From positions 1-64,000 of the forward strand of contig JANRJW010000012.1 in assembly GCA_033763775.1 (NCBI GenBank): DNA of 64,000 bases, in the 5' to 3' direction. Below are positions 35,796 through 44,486 of the stretch, piece after piece. The notes below the pieces were generated by a model. The model made no database searches and had not been told where the DNA came from. It was given only the letters and a program-made list of their open reading frames with translations. The number at the start of each line of letters is the position of its first letter. Position 1 is the stretch's first letter. Source of the DNA: JAJTHB01 sp033763775. Its GTDB lineage: Bacteria > Pseudomonadota > Alphaproteobacteria > Rickettsiales > SXRF01. The position numbers were made by a program, and so were the translations under genes.

Positions 35796-36114
35796 CCACC
35801 GCCGCCAGCTCGCTACGCAGCACCGCATAGGCTTTTTTCAGCTCTTCAAGCTTCTCGCTGCGCGCTGCCTCGCCGTGTAATTTTTCCAGCTCCTGACATA
35901 GCTGCCACATAGCTGCCACATGCATATTCGCACAAGCGCCTTTGAGTTGATGCACCGTCTGTTGCCACTTGCCCGTTGTGTCTGGTAGCTGCATGGCCAG
36001 CAGCGCTATCAGCCGATCGGCTGTTTCCACAAAAAGTCCAAATAGCTGGCGCTCCAGCGCCGCATCGCCATCCGTGATTTCGCGCAGACGCGCCATGTCC
36101 AGTGCTGTGATCAT
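35779..36114 (-). CDS. Stand-alone histidine phosphotransfer (HPt) protein
   Basis: A 111-residue, all-helical protein. TVHQLKGACANMHVAAMW carries the HPt phosphorylation motif H-x-L-K-G, with the histidine near residue 55. Helices before and after (LFGLFVETADRLIALLAMQ; LCQELEKLHGEAAR) match the four-helix HPt bundle. Such proteins relay phosphate between receiver domains of two-component systems. No histidine kinase or response regulator is beside it, so its partners are unknown. It is convergent with acpS and divergent from hemD. Confidence 0.78.
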   Translation of the reverse strand: MITALDMARLREITDGDAALERQLFGLFVETADRLIALLAMQLPDTTGKWQQTVHQLKGACANMHVAAMWQLCQELEKLHGEAARSEKLEELKKAYAVLRSELAAVATLPR

Positions 36115-36158
36115 TTTACCCCTTGCATCCGCTGTTATTGCCTTTCATAGTGCAGTGC

Positions 36159-36896
36159 ATGGCAACTGGCAAAACCATTCTTATCACCCGCAGCCACGAT
36201 GACGGAAACGAACTACGCGAGGCCATTGTAAGCGCTGGTCACCGTGTTTTTCATGAGCCGCTGACACAGGTAGTGCTGAATCACACGGCGCGCCTACCGC
36301 TGTCGCAGCTACTGGCCGAGGATCCCGATGCGGTGCTGATTTCCAGCCGCTACGGCGCGCGCGCGCTCGCCACGCTCTCTGAGGTTCGGGATGTCCCGCT
36401 GCTTTGTGTCGGGCAGGCGACGGCAGAGATTGCCGAATCGCTGGGGTTCATGCGCATCGCCATCACCGGCCAAACCGCCGAAGACATGGCAAACTACATC
36501 GTCGATGCGTATGATCACGACGCAAAACTCGTCCATGTCTGCGGCGTTCATACCCATCCGGCGCTACAGCAGCAGCTTCGCCAATTTGGCTATGGGCTTG
36601 CGCAAGTTGCCGCCTATGAGGCGGTGGCCAGTGAGACCCTTTCAGATATTTTAAAAGAGCAGCTCCGCCGCCAGCAGATTGACGCCGTGGTGCTGATGTC
36701 GGAGCGCACCGCGCGCCTGTGGCTTGATCTGCTAGGCAAGGCAGAACTGCCCGAGCTGGCTACCGATATGAAGGTTTATGCCATCAGCGAACAAGCCAGC
36801 GCGCCGCTTCGTGCCGCCGGCTGGAGCGAGATTGAGATCGCTGCTGAACCGACCCTTGACTCCTTAATTGAGACCATCACCAGAGATGCCGCATGA
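36159..36896 (+). CDS. hemD: Uroporphyrinogen-III synthase
   Basis: A 245-residue protein of the poorly conserved HemD family, which closes hydroxymethylbilane to uroporphyrinogen III in heme synthesis. It begins ATGKTILITRSHDDGNELRE and has the bilobed pattern, with VLISSRYGARALATL and VVLMSERTARLWLDLL as the two matching lobes. The assignment rests on these and on the neighbours: Mic60 and hemY follow with four-base overlaps, the alphaproteobacterial hem arrangement. hemC is not here. ATG 36159 is preferred since homology starts there; an in-frame ATG lies at 36123. Confidence 0.85.
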   Translation: MATGKTILITRSHDDGNELREAIVSAGHRVFHEPLTQVVLNHTARLPLSQLLAEDPDAVLISSRYGARALATLSEVRDVPLLCVGQATAEIAESLGFMRIAITGQTAEDMANYIVDAYDHDAKLVHVCGVHTHPALQQQLRQFGYGLAQVAAYEAVASETLSDILKEQLRRQQIDAVVLMSERTARLWLDLLGKAELPELATDMKVYAISEQASAPLRAAGWSEIEIAAEPTLDSLIETITRDAA

Positions 36897-37972
36897 ACGA
36901 TAACACCAGCAATACCGAATCAGAAACCAAACCGCGTTCACCAATGAATGGGATTCGCCGCGCATTTATTACATTAGGCATCGTGGCGCTGTTCATGCTG
37001 GTTTTTGGACAGATATTGCCGCGCGTCATGTTTGATGCGCCCGAAGCTGAGCCAGCGACACTACAGAATGTATCACCACAGCAAGACCGCGCCACTACTG
37101 AAGAGCTACTCGCACTCAGGCAGCGTCTGGATCGCCTCGAGGCAAGGCTCAGCGCGCAGGAAACACTGCTTACCACGACCGCACCTGATGGCATAACTGC
37201 GCCTGCCAGCCAGCCTGAGCCAGACCTCGCTGCCGCCGAAACACTGAAAACATGGCAGGCAGACATGGAAGAAAAAATCAATCGCCTGCAAGCGACCGCG
37301 CAAGCCACACCGGCTTCATCTCCAGCAAGCGCCAGCGCGGATGAGGCACGCCTTGCCGCGCTGGAGGCTCGCATTGCCAATCAGCAGCAAGCCTTTGCCA
37401 CCATCCAGCTGCAGGCAGATGAAAAAGTGGCGCTGGTGCTGGCACTTGCCCAGCTGAAAGAGCAGGCAGCGCGTGGTGCGGTTTATCAACCTGCGCTGCA
37501 AAGCGTGGCCGCGATGCTGACCACCCGCGAAGACCTTCAGCCGCTGCTACAGTCACTTGCCACCCATGCGGCGCGTGGGGTCACTACACCAGAACGCTCC
37601 AAAGCCGAATTTGAACCGCTGCTTCGCCGGGCGCTGGAGGCCTCCAGCACTCAAACATCGAAGAATCCGCTGGGATCGCTCGTCAGCATTCGCAGAACGG
37701 GGCTGCCCGAAGGCACAAGCGATGAAGCGGTTCTCGCCCGCGCAGAAACCCACCTGCTCGCGGGAGATATGGCTGGCTGCCTACGCCAGCTGGAAGCACT
37801 CTCCAGCGAAGCAGCGCCCATCTTCGCGCCATGGATAGAGAATGCACGCGCCTATCGCCGTGTGCAGGATGATATGGACGCGCTGGAGCTTGCCGCACTG
37901 CGCCCCGCACCGGCAACGGATGCAGCACCTCCGCCTGCTCAAGGCACCACCACTGAGGCGACCACACCATGA
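36893..37972 (+). CDS. mic60: Mic60/mitofilin-like inner-membrane protein
   Basis: A 359-residue protein with a short cytoplasmic N-terminus, one membrane helix (AFITLGIVALFMLVFGQI), a long coiled coil (about residues 65-170: ELLALRQRLDRLEARLSAQE) and a C-terminal helical domain with VSIRRTGLPEGTSDEAVLAR and AETHLLAGDMAGCLRQLEAL. This layout, and the place between hemD and hemY, are those of the alphaproteobacterial homologue of Mic60, the cristae-junction protein. In bacteria it is linked to intracytoplasmic membranes and outer-membrane contacts. The C-terminal tail is Pro/Ala/Thr-rich. Confidence 0.82.
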   Translation: MNDNTSNTESETKPRSPMNGIRRAFITLGIVALFMLVFGQILPRVMFDAPEAEPATLQNVSPQQDRATTEELLALRQRLDRLEARLSAQETLLTTTAPDGITAPASQPEPDLAAAETLKTWQADMEEKINRLQATAQATPASSPASASADEARLAALEARIANQQQAFATIQLQADEKVALVLALAQLKEQAARGAVYQPALQSVAAMLTTREDLQPLLQSLATHAARGVTTPERSKAEFEPLLRRALEASSTQTSKNPLGSLVSIRRTGLPEGTSDEAVLARAETHLLAGDMAGCLRQLEALSSEAAPIFAPWIENARAYRRVQDDMDALELAALRPAPATDAAPPPAQGTTTEATTP

Positions 37973-39276
37973 TGCGGCTGCTTATCTGGCTTGCGCTGCT
38001 GGCATTGATTGGCGCAGCGGCCGCATGGGTGGCGGACCATCCCGGGCAAGTGACCATGCACTGGTCTGGCTATCGCATTGACACCAGTATTGCATTTCTC
38101 GCTGCGCTATTTGCGCTGGGCATTGCGGTATCCGCCTATCTTTACCTGACCGCCCGTGCGCTGGTGTTGATGCCCATGCAGCTGTCACGTCGCCGCCAGC
38201 TTAGCTGCTATCAGCAAGGCCTCAGCGAACTCACCTTCAGCGTAGCAGCGCTCGCCGCATCCGATATCAAGGCCGCAGAAACACACGCACGCAAAGCAGA
38301 AAAACTGCTGGGCAAAACGCCTCTGAGCTTACTGCTTACGGCACAGATCGCTCGCCTACAGGGTAACGATGCGATGACGCAAGCATTGCTGGAGCAGATG
38401 CTTCAGCACAAAGAAACTGAATATCTCGCCGCCCGATCACTGGCGGATGCCGCCAGCAAGCAGCAGCTTTTCGCCAAAGCGGTGCCGCTCGCCCAGCGCG
38501 CGCGCAAAGTAAACCCCTATGACCGCCAGCCAACCGTGCAGCTCATCGCGCTGCATGTCAGGCTGAAAGAGTGGCAACAAGCGATGCAGGCCGTCACCGC
38601 TGGCTATCGCTCCGGCGCGCTGAGGCGGCAGGAAAAAAAGCATTTTATCGGGCTGATTGCACTGCTCGAAGGGCAGAGTGCACTTGAAGCATCGCGCCTG
38701 GAGGTTGCAGCAGCTTGTGCGCGCACCGCGCTTTCCTACCTGCCTGACTTCGCACCGGCATTGCGTCTTTCCGCCCGCTGCCTGATCGCTCAGGGTAGCG
38801 AGCATCAGGCGGTCAAGCTGCTGGTGAAACACTGGAAAAACTGCCCTCACCCTGATCTATCCGCCACATTGCGATTGGCACTTGCCCGCAGTGACGCCGC
38901 ACAGCAGATGGCCGCCATGCAGAAACTGGTCGCAGCGCTGCCGGATCATCCGGAAAGCCAGCTGGCAGTGGCAGAAACCGCTATTAAACATCAGTCATGG
39001 CAGATCGCGCGTCAGGCGCTGCGCGCTGCTCTTGCGGTGCAAGAATCTCCGCGCGCCTGCAAGCTCATGGCGTATGTGGAGCAAGGCGAACATGGTGATA
39101 CGGCAAGTGCTGGCCGCTGGCTGGAAAAAAGCGCCGAAGCACTGCCAGAGGCGGCATGGAGCTGCCACGAATGTGCAGAGCGTAGTGAAAACTGGCATAG
39201 CCATTGCGGTCATTGCGGCGCGTTTGACAGCTACGAATGGAAGCACCCCTCTCCTATGGCTTATCAGGCAGCATGA
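37969..39276 (+). CDS. hemY: HemY-like TPR membrane protein
   Basis: A 435-residue protein. Two N-terminal membrane helices (LLIWLALLALIGAAAAWVA; IAFLAALFALGIAVSAYLYL) and the HemY_N region (DHPGQVTMHWSGYRIDTSIA) are followed by TPR helices. The C-terminus has four cysteines in SCHECAERSENWHSHCGHC, a rubredoxin-like zinc ribbon also found in the related LapB. Its exact role in heme metabolism is unclear in the family. It overlaps Mic60 by four bases and ends the hemD-Mic60-hemY operon. Confidence 0.9.
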   Translation: MMRLLIWLALLALIGAAAAWVADHPGQVTMHWSGYRIDTSIAFLAALFALGIAVSAYLYLTARALVLMPMQLSRRRQLSCYQQGLSELTFSVAALAASDIKAAETHARKAEKLLGKTPLSLLLTAQIARLQGNDAMTQALLEQMLQHKETEYLAARSLADAASKQQLFAKAVPLAQRARKVNPYDRQPTVQLIALHVRLKEWQQAMQAVTAGYRSGALRRQEKKHFIGLIALLEGQSALEASRLEVAAACARTALSYLPDFAPALRLSARCLIAQGSEHQAVKLLVKHWKNCPHPDLSATLRLALARSDAAQQMAAMQKLVAALPDHPESQLAVAETAIKHQSWQIARQALRAALAVQESPRACKLMAYVEQGEHGDTASAGRWLEKSAEALPEAAWSCHECAERSENWHSHCGHCGAFDSYEWKHPSPMAYQAA

Positions 39277-39342
39277 GCAGCTTTCATGTCCATAAAGGTG
39301 CAGAGCGCGCCCTTGGAATCGGCAGCTATATAGCAAACTAAC

Positions 39343-39406
39343 AAAATACTGACGTATTTTGACGCTGCCTGCGGCGCGGCCAGCTTGGCTTTCGGCCTAA
39401 GCTGGC
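39343..39406. repeat. Two inverted repeats between convergent hemY and lipoprotein genes
   Basis: AAAATAC-TGAC-GTATTTT (39343-39360) is a perfect 7-bp hairpin. GCCAGCTT (39379-39386) pairs with AAGCTGGC (39399-39406) around a loop that can itself pair. They lie in the gap between two convergent genes and may serve as terminators in both directions, although no long T run follows the second. Confidence 0.5.
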
Positions 39407-39429
39407 ATAGCTAATAAAAAGTTTATTGG

Positions 39430-40011
39430 CTACAGCTGAGGCACCAGCGCTGGATTAGGCAAACTCTCGCGCGATTCGTCAATCACCACCACACCGTCGC
39501 TGGACTGCACTTTCTTTTCCTCTTCTGGCGGTAACGCGACAAACACTGGCCTCGCATTACTGATGCGCGCCGCCTGCAGTTTCGCAGGATCAACATCAAT
39601 GACAGGCAGCGGTTCAGTCACCGCGGCAGGGGGCGGCGCTGCATGGGTGCCTTGATAAGCAACCAGACGATGTTCCCAGCCAGCCATCGGCTCGCGGTAG
39701 CAGACAATGTCCTGAAATACTCGGTAGCAATAGGAGGAGGCAATCTCGCTGGGCTGCGGCTCTGGCAGCGGTGTGAGCCACCAGTCACGCAGCTTGCGAT
39801 TGGTTCGTTTAATCTGGTTGCGGGTGTTATCCGCCATGCGGCTGGTTGAGCGATCGATATTATCAACGACCTGGCCAAGATTCGCCGCAGTTTCTCCGGC
39901 AACAAAGCGCACATCATGTTCGCCTTGCGTGCCAATGGCACGTAGATCCTTATCCGCCTGCTGAAAATTACAGGCCGTAAGCAAAAGCGCACTTACAAGC
40001 AACAAACGCAC
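39430..40011 (-). CDS. Predicted lipoprotein of unknown function
   Basis: A 193-residue lipoprotein: MRLLLVSALLLTACNFQQ ends in a lipobox cysteine. A helical segment follows (TAANLGQVVDNIDRSTSRMA and the basic NQIKRTNRKLRDWW). A short domain has two cysteines (SSYCYRVFQDIVCYREP) and the segment MAGWEHRLVAYQG. The end is Pro/Ala-rich. I know no family function for it. GTG at 40011 is chosen because AAGGAGG lies just ahead of it at proper spacing; a start 11 codons upstream is less likely. Confidence 0.7.
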   Translation of the reverse strand: MRLLLVSALLLTACNFQQADKDLRAIGTQGEHDVRFVAGETAANLGQVVDNIDRSTSRMADNTRNQIKRTNRKLRDWWLTPLPEPQPSEIASSYCYRVFQDIVCYREPMAGWEHRLVAYQGTHAAPPPAAVTEPLPVIDVDPAKLQAARISNARPVFVALPPEEEKKVQSSDGVVVIDESRESLPNPALVPQL

Positions 40012-40047
40012 AGCAACCTCCTTTGCGCGGCAGGATATAAGCAAAGC

Positions 40048-40878
40048 TCATGCCAGTTCAAGCAGCGCCTTCAGTCCCTCGCGGTAGGTTGGATATTTCA
40101 GCTTCACGCCAAGCTCATGTTTGATACGATCATTCTTCACACGGCGATTGGCGCTGTAAAACTCCTGCGCCATCGGCGACATCTGCGCCTGCTCATAAGG
40201 AATCAGCGGCGGCGGCTCTTTTCCTAACAATTCGCAAGCATAGGTCACGACTTCGTGCGAGGCGGCCGGCTCATCATCGCAGACATTATAAATCGCGCCG
40301 GGATTAGCCTTATGCATCGATGCCAGCACCACCTCAGCAATATCCTCCACATGGATGCGTGAAAACACCTGCCCGGGTTTATGGATGCGCCGCGCCGTGC
40401 CCGCGCGCACCTCATCAAGGGCGCTGCGGCCAGCGCCATAAATCCCAGCCAAGCGAAAAATATGGCCGCCTTTTTCCCGCCATGCATTCTCGGCAGCAAT
40501 GCGCGCTTTCAGGCGCGGCGAATCGCCTTTCAGCTCAGAAGCCTCATCCACCCACCCGCCCTGATAATCACCATACACGCCGGTGGTGGAGAGATAGCCA
40601 TAGTAAGGGGCTGGGGATTGGGGATTAGAGATTAGGGAAAGTAAGGAAAGAGCAGGATCAACGCCTTCCTGCGGGGGAATAGAGGAGAGAATGTGGGTGG
40701 CTTGTTCTAAAAGCCCTCTCCCCGCTGGGGAGAGGGTTATGGCGTCAATCCCCTGCCCCCGCAGCCACGCAGCCTTTTCCGCCGAGCGCGTCGTCCCCGC
40801 CACTGAAAACCCAGCTTTTTTCGCCGCTTGCGCAATATACAGGCTGGTATAGCCAAGGCCGAAAATGAAGAGTTTCAT
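40048..40878 (-). CDS. NAD(P)-dependent epimerase/SDR-family protein, with two repeat insertions
   Basis: A 276-residue extended-type short-chain dehydrogenase relative (YeeZ/CapD-like). The dinucleotide fold begins LFIFGLGYTSLYIA, with GYLSTTGVYGDYQGGWVDE containing the active-site region and IFRLAGIYGAGRSALDEVR. The substrate is unknown. Two segments come from repeats: residues ~47-58 (TLSPAGRGL, from a CCCTCTCC hairpin) and residues ~80-92 (SLISNPQSPAP, from heptanucleotide units). Both keep the frame. They fall in loops of the N-terminal half, and the core motifs remain. Confidence 0.82.
   Translation of the reverse strand: MKLFIFGLGYTSLYIAQAAKKAGFSVAGTTRSAEKAAWLRGQGIDAITLSPAGRGLLEQATHILSSIPPQEGVDPALSLLSLISNPQSPAPYYGYLSTTGVYGDYQGGWVDEASELKGDSPRLKARIAAENAWREKGGHIFRLAGIYGAGRSALDEVRAGTARRIHKPGQVFSRIHVEDIAEVVLASMHKANPGAIYNVCDDEPAASHEVVTYACELLGKEPPPLIPYEQAQMSPMAQEFYSANRRVKNDRIKHELGVKLKYPTYREGLKALLELA
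40606..40637. repeat. Heptanucleotide repeat inside the epimerase gene
   Basis: The plus strand reads imperfect 7-base units GGGCTGG, GGATTGG, GGATTAG, AGATTAG. On the coding strand this gives the residues NPQSPAP in the epimerase. Only one arm is evident; no matching inverted arm was found nearby. Confidence 0.7.
40714..40736. repeat. CCCTCTCC hairpin inside the epimerase gene
   Basis: CCCTCTCCCC-GCT-GGGGAGAGGG is a perfect 10-bp hairpin with the same stem as the intergenic copy at 4637-4659. On the coding strand it is translated as LSPAGRG. Confidence 0.85.
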
Positions 40879-40949
40879 ATAATCTTAATATTCATTAGAT
40901 GGATTTATGCTATTGTCGCCGCCTTTAAAAATTTTACAAGGAGTGGTTT

Positions 40950-41330
40950 ATGGCGATATTTGGGCATTGGCAAGAAATGTCGGATGAAAATCTTAAAATC
41001 TCTGTCGAAGCAAAGATGCTTGAAAAACTCAAGAAGGACCTCGGTGATCATGCTCCTATCCGTGTGGAGGTTGCTTCTCACGGAGGCGAGAATTTTGGCT
41101 CCGGTGATTATGTCCTGTTTAATTTTCACTACGATAACGGCAAGGCGCAAGATGGCCATAACGCCATGAACCACGACTGGGTGCTGGCGGCTATGGAGTG
41201 CGGCGGGCATGGCAGCAGTTGTATTCCTCACGGTGATAATCTGGTGCAGGCATCGATGCAGGGCGTGTCACTGCAACGCCTCAACTACGAACTGGACAAG
41301 AGGCAGCAGCTCGGCAGCCTCGCGCGCTGA
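40950..41330 (+). CDS. Unknown protein, 126 residues
   Basis: I do not recognise a family. AAGGAG eight bases ahead of the ATG makes the start secure. The protein is soluble and rather His/Gly-rich: VEVASHGGENFGSGDYVLFN, GHNAMNHDWVLAAMECGGHG, SSCIPHGDNLVQ. The histidines and two cysteines could bind a metal. A predicted helix ends the chain (LQRLNYELDKRQQLGSL). It is flanked by the divergent epimerase gene and by a composite GTCATCC element. Confidence 0.65.
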   Translation: MAIFGHWQEMSDENLKISVEAKMLEKLKKDLGDHAPIRVEVASHGGENFGSGDYVLFNFHYDNGKAQDGHNAMNHDWVLAAMECGGHGSSCIPHGDNLVQASMQGVSLQRLNYELDKRQQLGSLAR

Positions 41331-41381
41331 CCTTCTAAGCCGAAGACAGTTTCTTCTTCAGTAGCTCATTCACCGCCTTTC

Positions 41382-41545
41382 GTCATCCCGTGGAGCCAGT
41401 CAGTAGACCGGCGAGCACGGGATCCAGAAAAGGCCAATGTCAGAAGACATTGGCCGTCCAATAATAAGACGCGAAAAAGTCTACTGACTCTTTGCTATTC
41501 TGGATCCCGGACAAAAGTCGCTACTGCAACTTTTTCCGGGATGAC
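41382..41545. repeat. GTCATCC element, composite type, before the gatB end
   Basis: The left palindrome GTCATCCCGTGGAGC...GCACGGGATCCAG carries GTCAGTAGAC in its middle. Inner hairpins are GGCCAATGTC-AGAA-GACATTGGCC (41432-41455) and AAAAAGTC-TACT-GACTCTTT. The right palindrome is TCTGGATCCCGGAC...TTCCGGGATGAC. It has the same order of parts as 10330-10477 and ends three bases from the gatB stop. Confidence 0.85.
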
Positions 41546-41547
41546 GG

Positions 41548-43002
41548 CTAGGTTAATTTCTTTTTTAATAATTCATTCACCGCCTGCGGGTTGGCCTTGC
41601 CGCCGGAAGCTTTCATCGTCTGGCCGACGAAAAAAGCAAAGAGCTTATCCTTGCCGCTGCGATACTCCGCGACCTTGTCGGGGTTTGCCGCCATTACCTC
41701 ATCGATCACCTTTTCGATCGCGCCCATGTCGGTGACCTGCTTCATGCCTTTTTCTTCGACAATCACCGCCGCATCCTTGCCGGTTTCAAACATCAGATCG
41801 AGCACATCTTTGGCGATTTTTCCGCTGATGGTGTTATCGGTAATGAGCGCGAGCAAGCCACCAAGTTTCTCAGCCGAAATCGGCGAGTTTGCAATGTCCA
41901 CCCCCAGCTTGTTCAGGCGGCCAAACAGCTCGCCGGTCATCCAGCTCACGGCGATTTTTGGTTCCGCGAATTTTAGCAGCCGCTCATAGTAATCCGCATA
42001 TTCCTGCTCGGCGACTATCACGCCCGCATCATACGCAGATAGGCCAAATGTCGACATGTAGCGCTGCTTTTTCTGGTCGGGACGTTCCGGCAGGCTTGCG
42101 CGGATTTTTTCCACATACGCATCATCAAATTCCAGCGGCAGCAGGTCGGGATCCGGGAAGTAGCGATAATCCATCGCATCTTCCTTGCTGCGCATGGTGC
42201 GCGTTTCGCCCTTGGCCGAATCAAACAGCCGCGTCTCCTGATCGATCTTGCCGCCGGACTCCAGAATCTCCACCTGGCGCATCGCTTCAAACTCAATGGC
42301 CTTGTGCAGGAAGCGCACCGAGTTCACGTTCTTTATCTCGCAGCGCGTGCCAAACGGCGCGCCAGGCTTACGCACCGACACGTTGGCATCGCAGCGCAGG
42401 TTGCCTTTTTCCATATCGCCATCGCAAGCGCCGATATAGCGCACGATCGAGCGCAGCTTCTTGATGTAGGCTGCGGCTTCATCCGCCGATCGCATGTCTG
42501 GCTCGCTCACGATTTCCATCAGCGCCACGCCAGCACGGTTTAAATCCACATAGGTGTATTTCGGGTTATATTCGTGCAGACTTTTTCCCGCATCCTGCTC
42601 AATATGAATGCGCGTCACACCCACTTTTTTCACCGAGCCATCCGGCATATCAAGCAGCACTTCGCCGCCCCCCACAATCGGGTCAAGATACTGCGAAATC
42701 TGGTAGCCCTGCGGCAGGTCAGGATAAAAATAGTTTTTGCGGTCAAAGACGCTTTTTTTGTTAATCTGCGCGCCAAGCGCAAGCCCCGTGCGCACCGCCT
42801 GCTCGATGGCCTTCTCATTGATCACCGGCAGCATGCCCGGCATGCCACAATCGACAAACGACACGTTCTGGTTCGGCTCGGCGCCAAAGGCAATTGGTGC
42901 GCCGGAAAAAAGCTTCGAGTTCGTGGTAATCTGGGCATGAACCTCAAGCCCAATGACAATTTCCCAGTCACCCGTGTTGCCTTTGATCATCTGCGCGCTC
43001 AT
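41548..43002 (-). CDS. gatB: Aspartyl/glutamyl-tRNA amidotransferase subunit B
   Basis: A 484-residue subunit of the GatCAB enzyme, which phosphorylates and amidates mischarged Glu-tRNA(Gln) or Asp-tRNA(Asn). Motifs: IVIGLEVHAQITTNSKLFSG, FYPDLPQGYQISQY, VGVTRIHIEQDAGKSLHEY, SVRKPGAPFGTRCEIKNVN and DYRYFPDPDLLPL. The C-terminal YqeY-like tail domain ends VGQTMKASGGKANPQAVNEL. The length is normal. It overlaps gatA by four bases. Confidence 0.97.
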   Translation of the reverse strand: MSAQMIKGNTGDWEIVIGLEVHAQITTNSKLFSGAPIAFGAEPNQNVSFVDCGMPGMLPVINEKAIEQAVRTGLALGAQINKKSVFDRKNYFYPDLPQGYQISQYLDPIVGGGEVLLDMPDGSVKKVGVTRIHIEQDAGKSLHEYNPKYTYVDLNRAGVALMEIVSEPDMRSADEAAAYIKKLRSIVRYIGACDGDMEKGNLRCDANVSVRKPGAPFGTRCEIKNVNSVRFLHKAIEFEAMRQVEILESGGKIDQETRLFDSAKGETRTMRSKEDAMDYRYFPDPDLLPLEFDDAYVEKIRASLPERPDQKKQRYMSTFGLSAYDAGVIVAEQEYADYYERLLKFAEPKIAVSWMTGELFGRLNKLGVDIANSPISAEKLGGLLALITDNTISGKIAKDVLDLMFETGKDAAVIVEEKGMKQVTDMGAIEKVIDEVMAANPDKVAEYRSGKDKLFAFFVGQTMKASGGKANPQAVNELLKKKLT

Positions 43003-44477
43003 GCCGCCTTCTCCATTGCTTTGGCGTTAAAACCAATCGCCTGCTCCAGCGCAAAGGCCGCATTCAGCACCGCGGCTTCATCAAATGCCTTGCCGATGAG
43101 CTGCAGGCCAAGAGGCAGACCATCCTTGGACAGGCCGCCGGGAATGGAAATGCCAGGAAGGCCAGCGAGCGAGGTCGGCACGGTGAAGACGTCGTTCAAA
43201 TACATCTCCACAGGATTACTTGGCTTATAATCAAAACCGAACGCAGCCGAAGGTGCGGTGGGCGTTAAGATCACATCCACTTTTTTAAACGCTTCGGTAA
43301 AATCATTGGCAATCAGCCAGCGCACACGCTGCGCTTTTTTATAGTAGGCGTCGTAATAGCCGGCCGAAAGCACATAGGTGCCGATCATGATGCGGCGCTT
43401 GACTTCTTTACCAAAACCAGCGGCGCGCGTTGCTTCATACATATCGACAAGTCCGCCACCTTCCGGCATAACACGCAGGCCAAACCTGACCCCATCATAG
43501 CGCGCAAGGTTGGAAGAACATTCCGCTGGCGCAATGACATAATAGGTAGCAAGCGCATAGTTCGTGTGTGGCAGCGAGATATCGATGATCTCAGCGCCTG
43601 CTTCTTTCATCAGCTGGATGCCATGATCCCACACCTTAGCAATTTCCGGATTAATGCCATCCGGCCTGTATTCCTTGGGAATACCCACTTTAAGCCCTTT
43701 GATATTGCCGGAAAGCAGCTTTTCAAAATCCGGCACATCCATCTTCACCGAGGTTGAATCCTTGGCGTCATGCCCGCACATGATATTCAGCGAAATCGCT
43801 GCATCACGCACATTACGCGTGATCGGCCCTGCCTGATCCAGCGAGCTGGCAAATGCGACAATGCCAAAACGCGAACAGCGGCCATAGGTTGGCTTGATGC
43901 CGACAATGCCGCAGAACGCCGCCGGTTGGCGAATGGAACCGCCAGTATCGGTACCGAGCGCCATCGGGCATAAATCCGCCGCCACCGCCGCTGCAGAACC
44001 GCCGGACGAACCGCCGGGAACCAGCGATTCACCATCTTTTTTCCACGGGCTTTTCACCGTGCCGTAATAGCTGGTGATATTCGCGGAACCCATCGCGAAT
44101 TCATCAAGGTTGAGCTTGCCCAGCATCACCCCACCCGCATCCCATAACTTCTGCGTGATGCTCGATTCATAAGGCGGCTTGAAGCCATCCAGAATATGGG
44201 AAGCGGCGGTAGTGAGCACATCTTTCGTGCAGAATAGATCCTTCACGCCAATCGGCACACCTTCAATCGCTCGTGCCTCGCCCTTTGCGATTTTTTGATC
44301 CGAGACTTTCGCCATCTCAAGCGCTTTATCACGCGTGATGGTAATAAATGCGTTCATTTCGGGATTGAGTTTTTCAATCGCATCGAGATGAGCAGTCGCA
44401 AGCTCAGCGCTTGAGAATTTTTTGGCTTTCAGGCCGTCCCGCATCTCGGCGAGGGTAAGGGTGCGTAGGTTCGTCAT
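42999..44477 (-). CDS. gatA: Aspartyl/glutamyl-tRNA amidotransferase subunit A
   Basis: A 492-residue amidase-signature subunit that releases ammonia from glutamine for GatB. The Ser-cisSer-Lys triad is in GVPIGVKDLF (Lys near 79) and VPGGSSGGSAAAVAADLCPM, with LGTDTGGSIRQPAAFCGIVG after it. The length is standard. It is separated from gatC by a 374-bp element with a GIY-YIG gene, which interrupts the usual gatC-gatA-gatB run. Transcription through the element is required if one promoter serves all three. Confidence 0.97.
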   Translation of the reverse strand: MTNLRTLTLAEMRDGLKAKKFSSAELATAHLDAIEKLNPEMNAFITITRDKALEMAKVSDQKIAKGEARAIEGVPIGVKDLFCTKDVLTTAASHILDGFKPPYESSITQKLWDAGGVMLGKLNLDEFAMGSANITSYYGTVKSPWKKDGESLVPGGSSGGSAAAVAADLCPMALGTDTGGSIRQPAAFCGIVGIKPTYGRCSRFGIVAFASSLDQAGPITRNVRDAAISLNIMCGHDAKDSTSVKMDVPDFEKLLSGNIKGLKVGIPKEYRPDGINPEIAKVWDHGIQLMKEAGAEIIDISLPHTNYALATYYVIAPAECSSNLARYDGVRFGLRVMPEGGGLVDMYEATRAAGFGKEVKRRIMIGTYVLSAGYYDAYYKKAQRVRWLIANDFTEAFKKVDVILTPTAPSAAFGFDYKPSNPVEMYLNDVFTVPTSLAGLPGISIPGGLSKDGLPLGLQLIGKAFDEAAVLNAAFALEQAIGFNAKAMEKAA

Positions 44478-44486
44478 ACAGGATCC

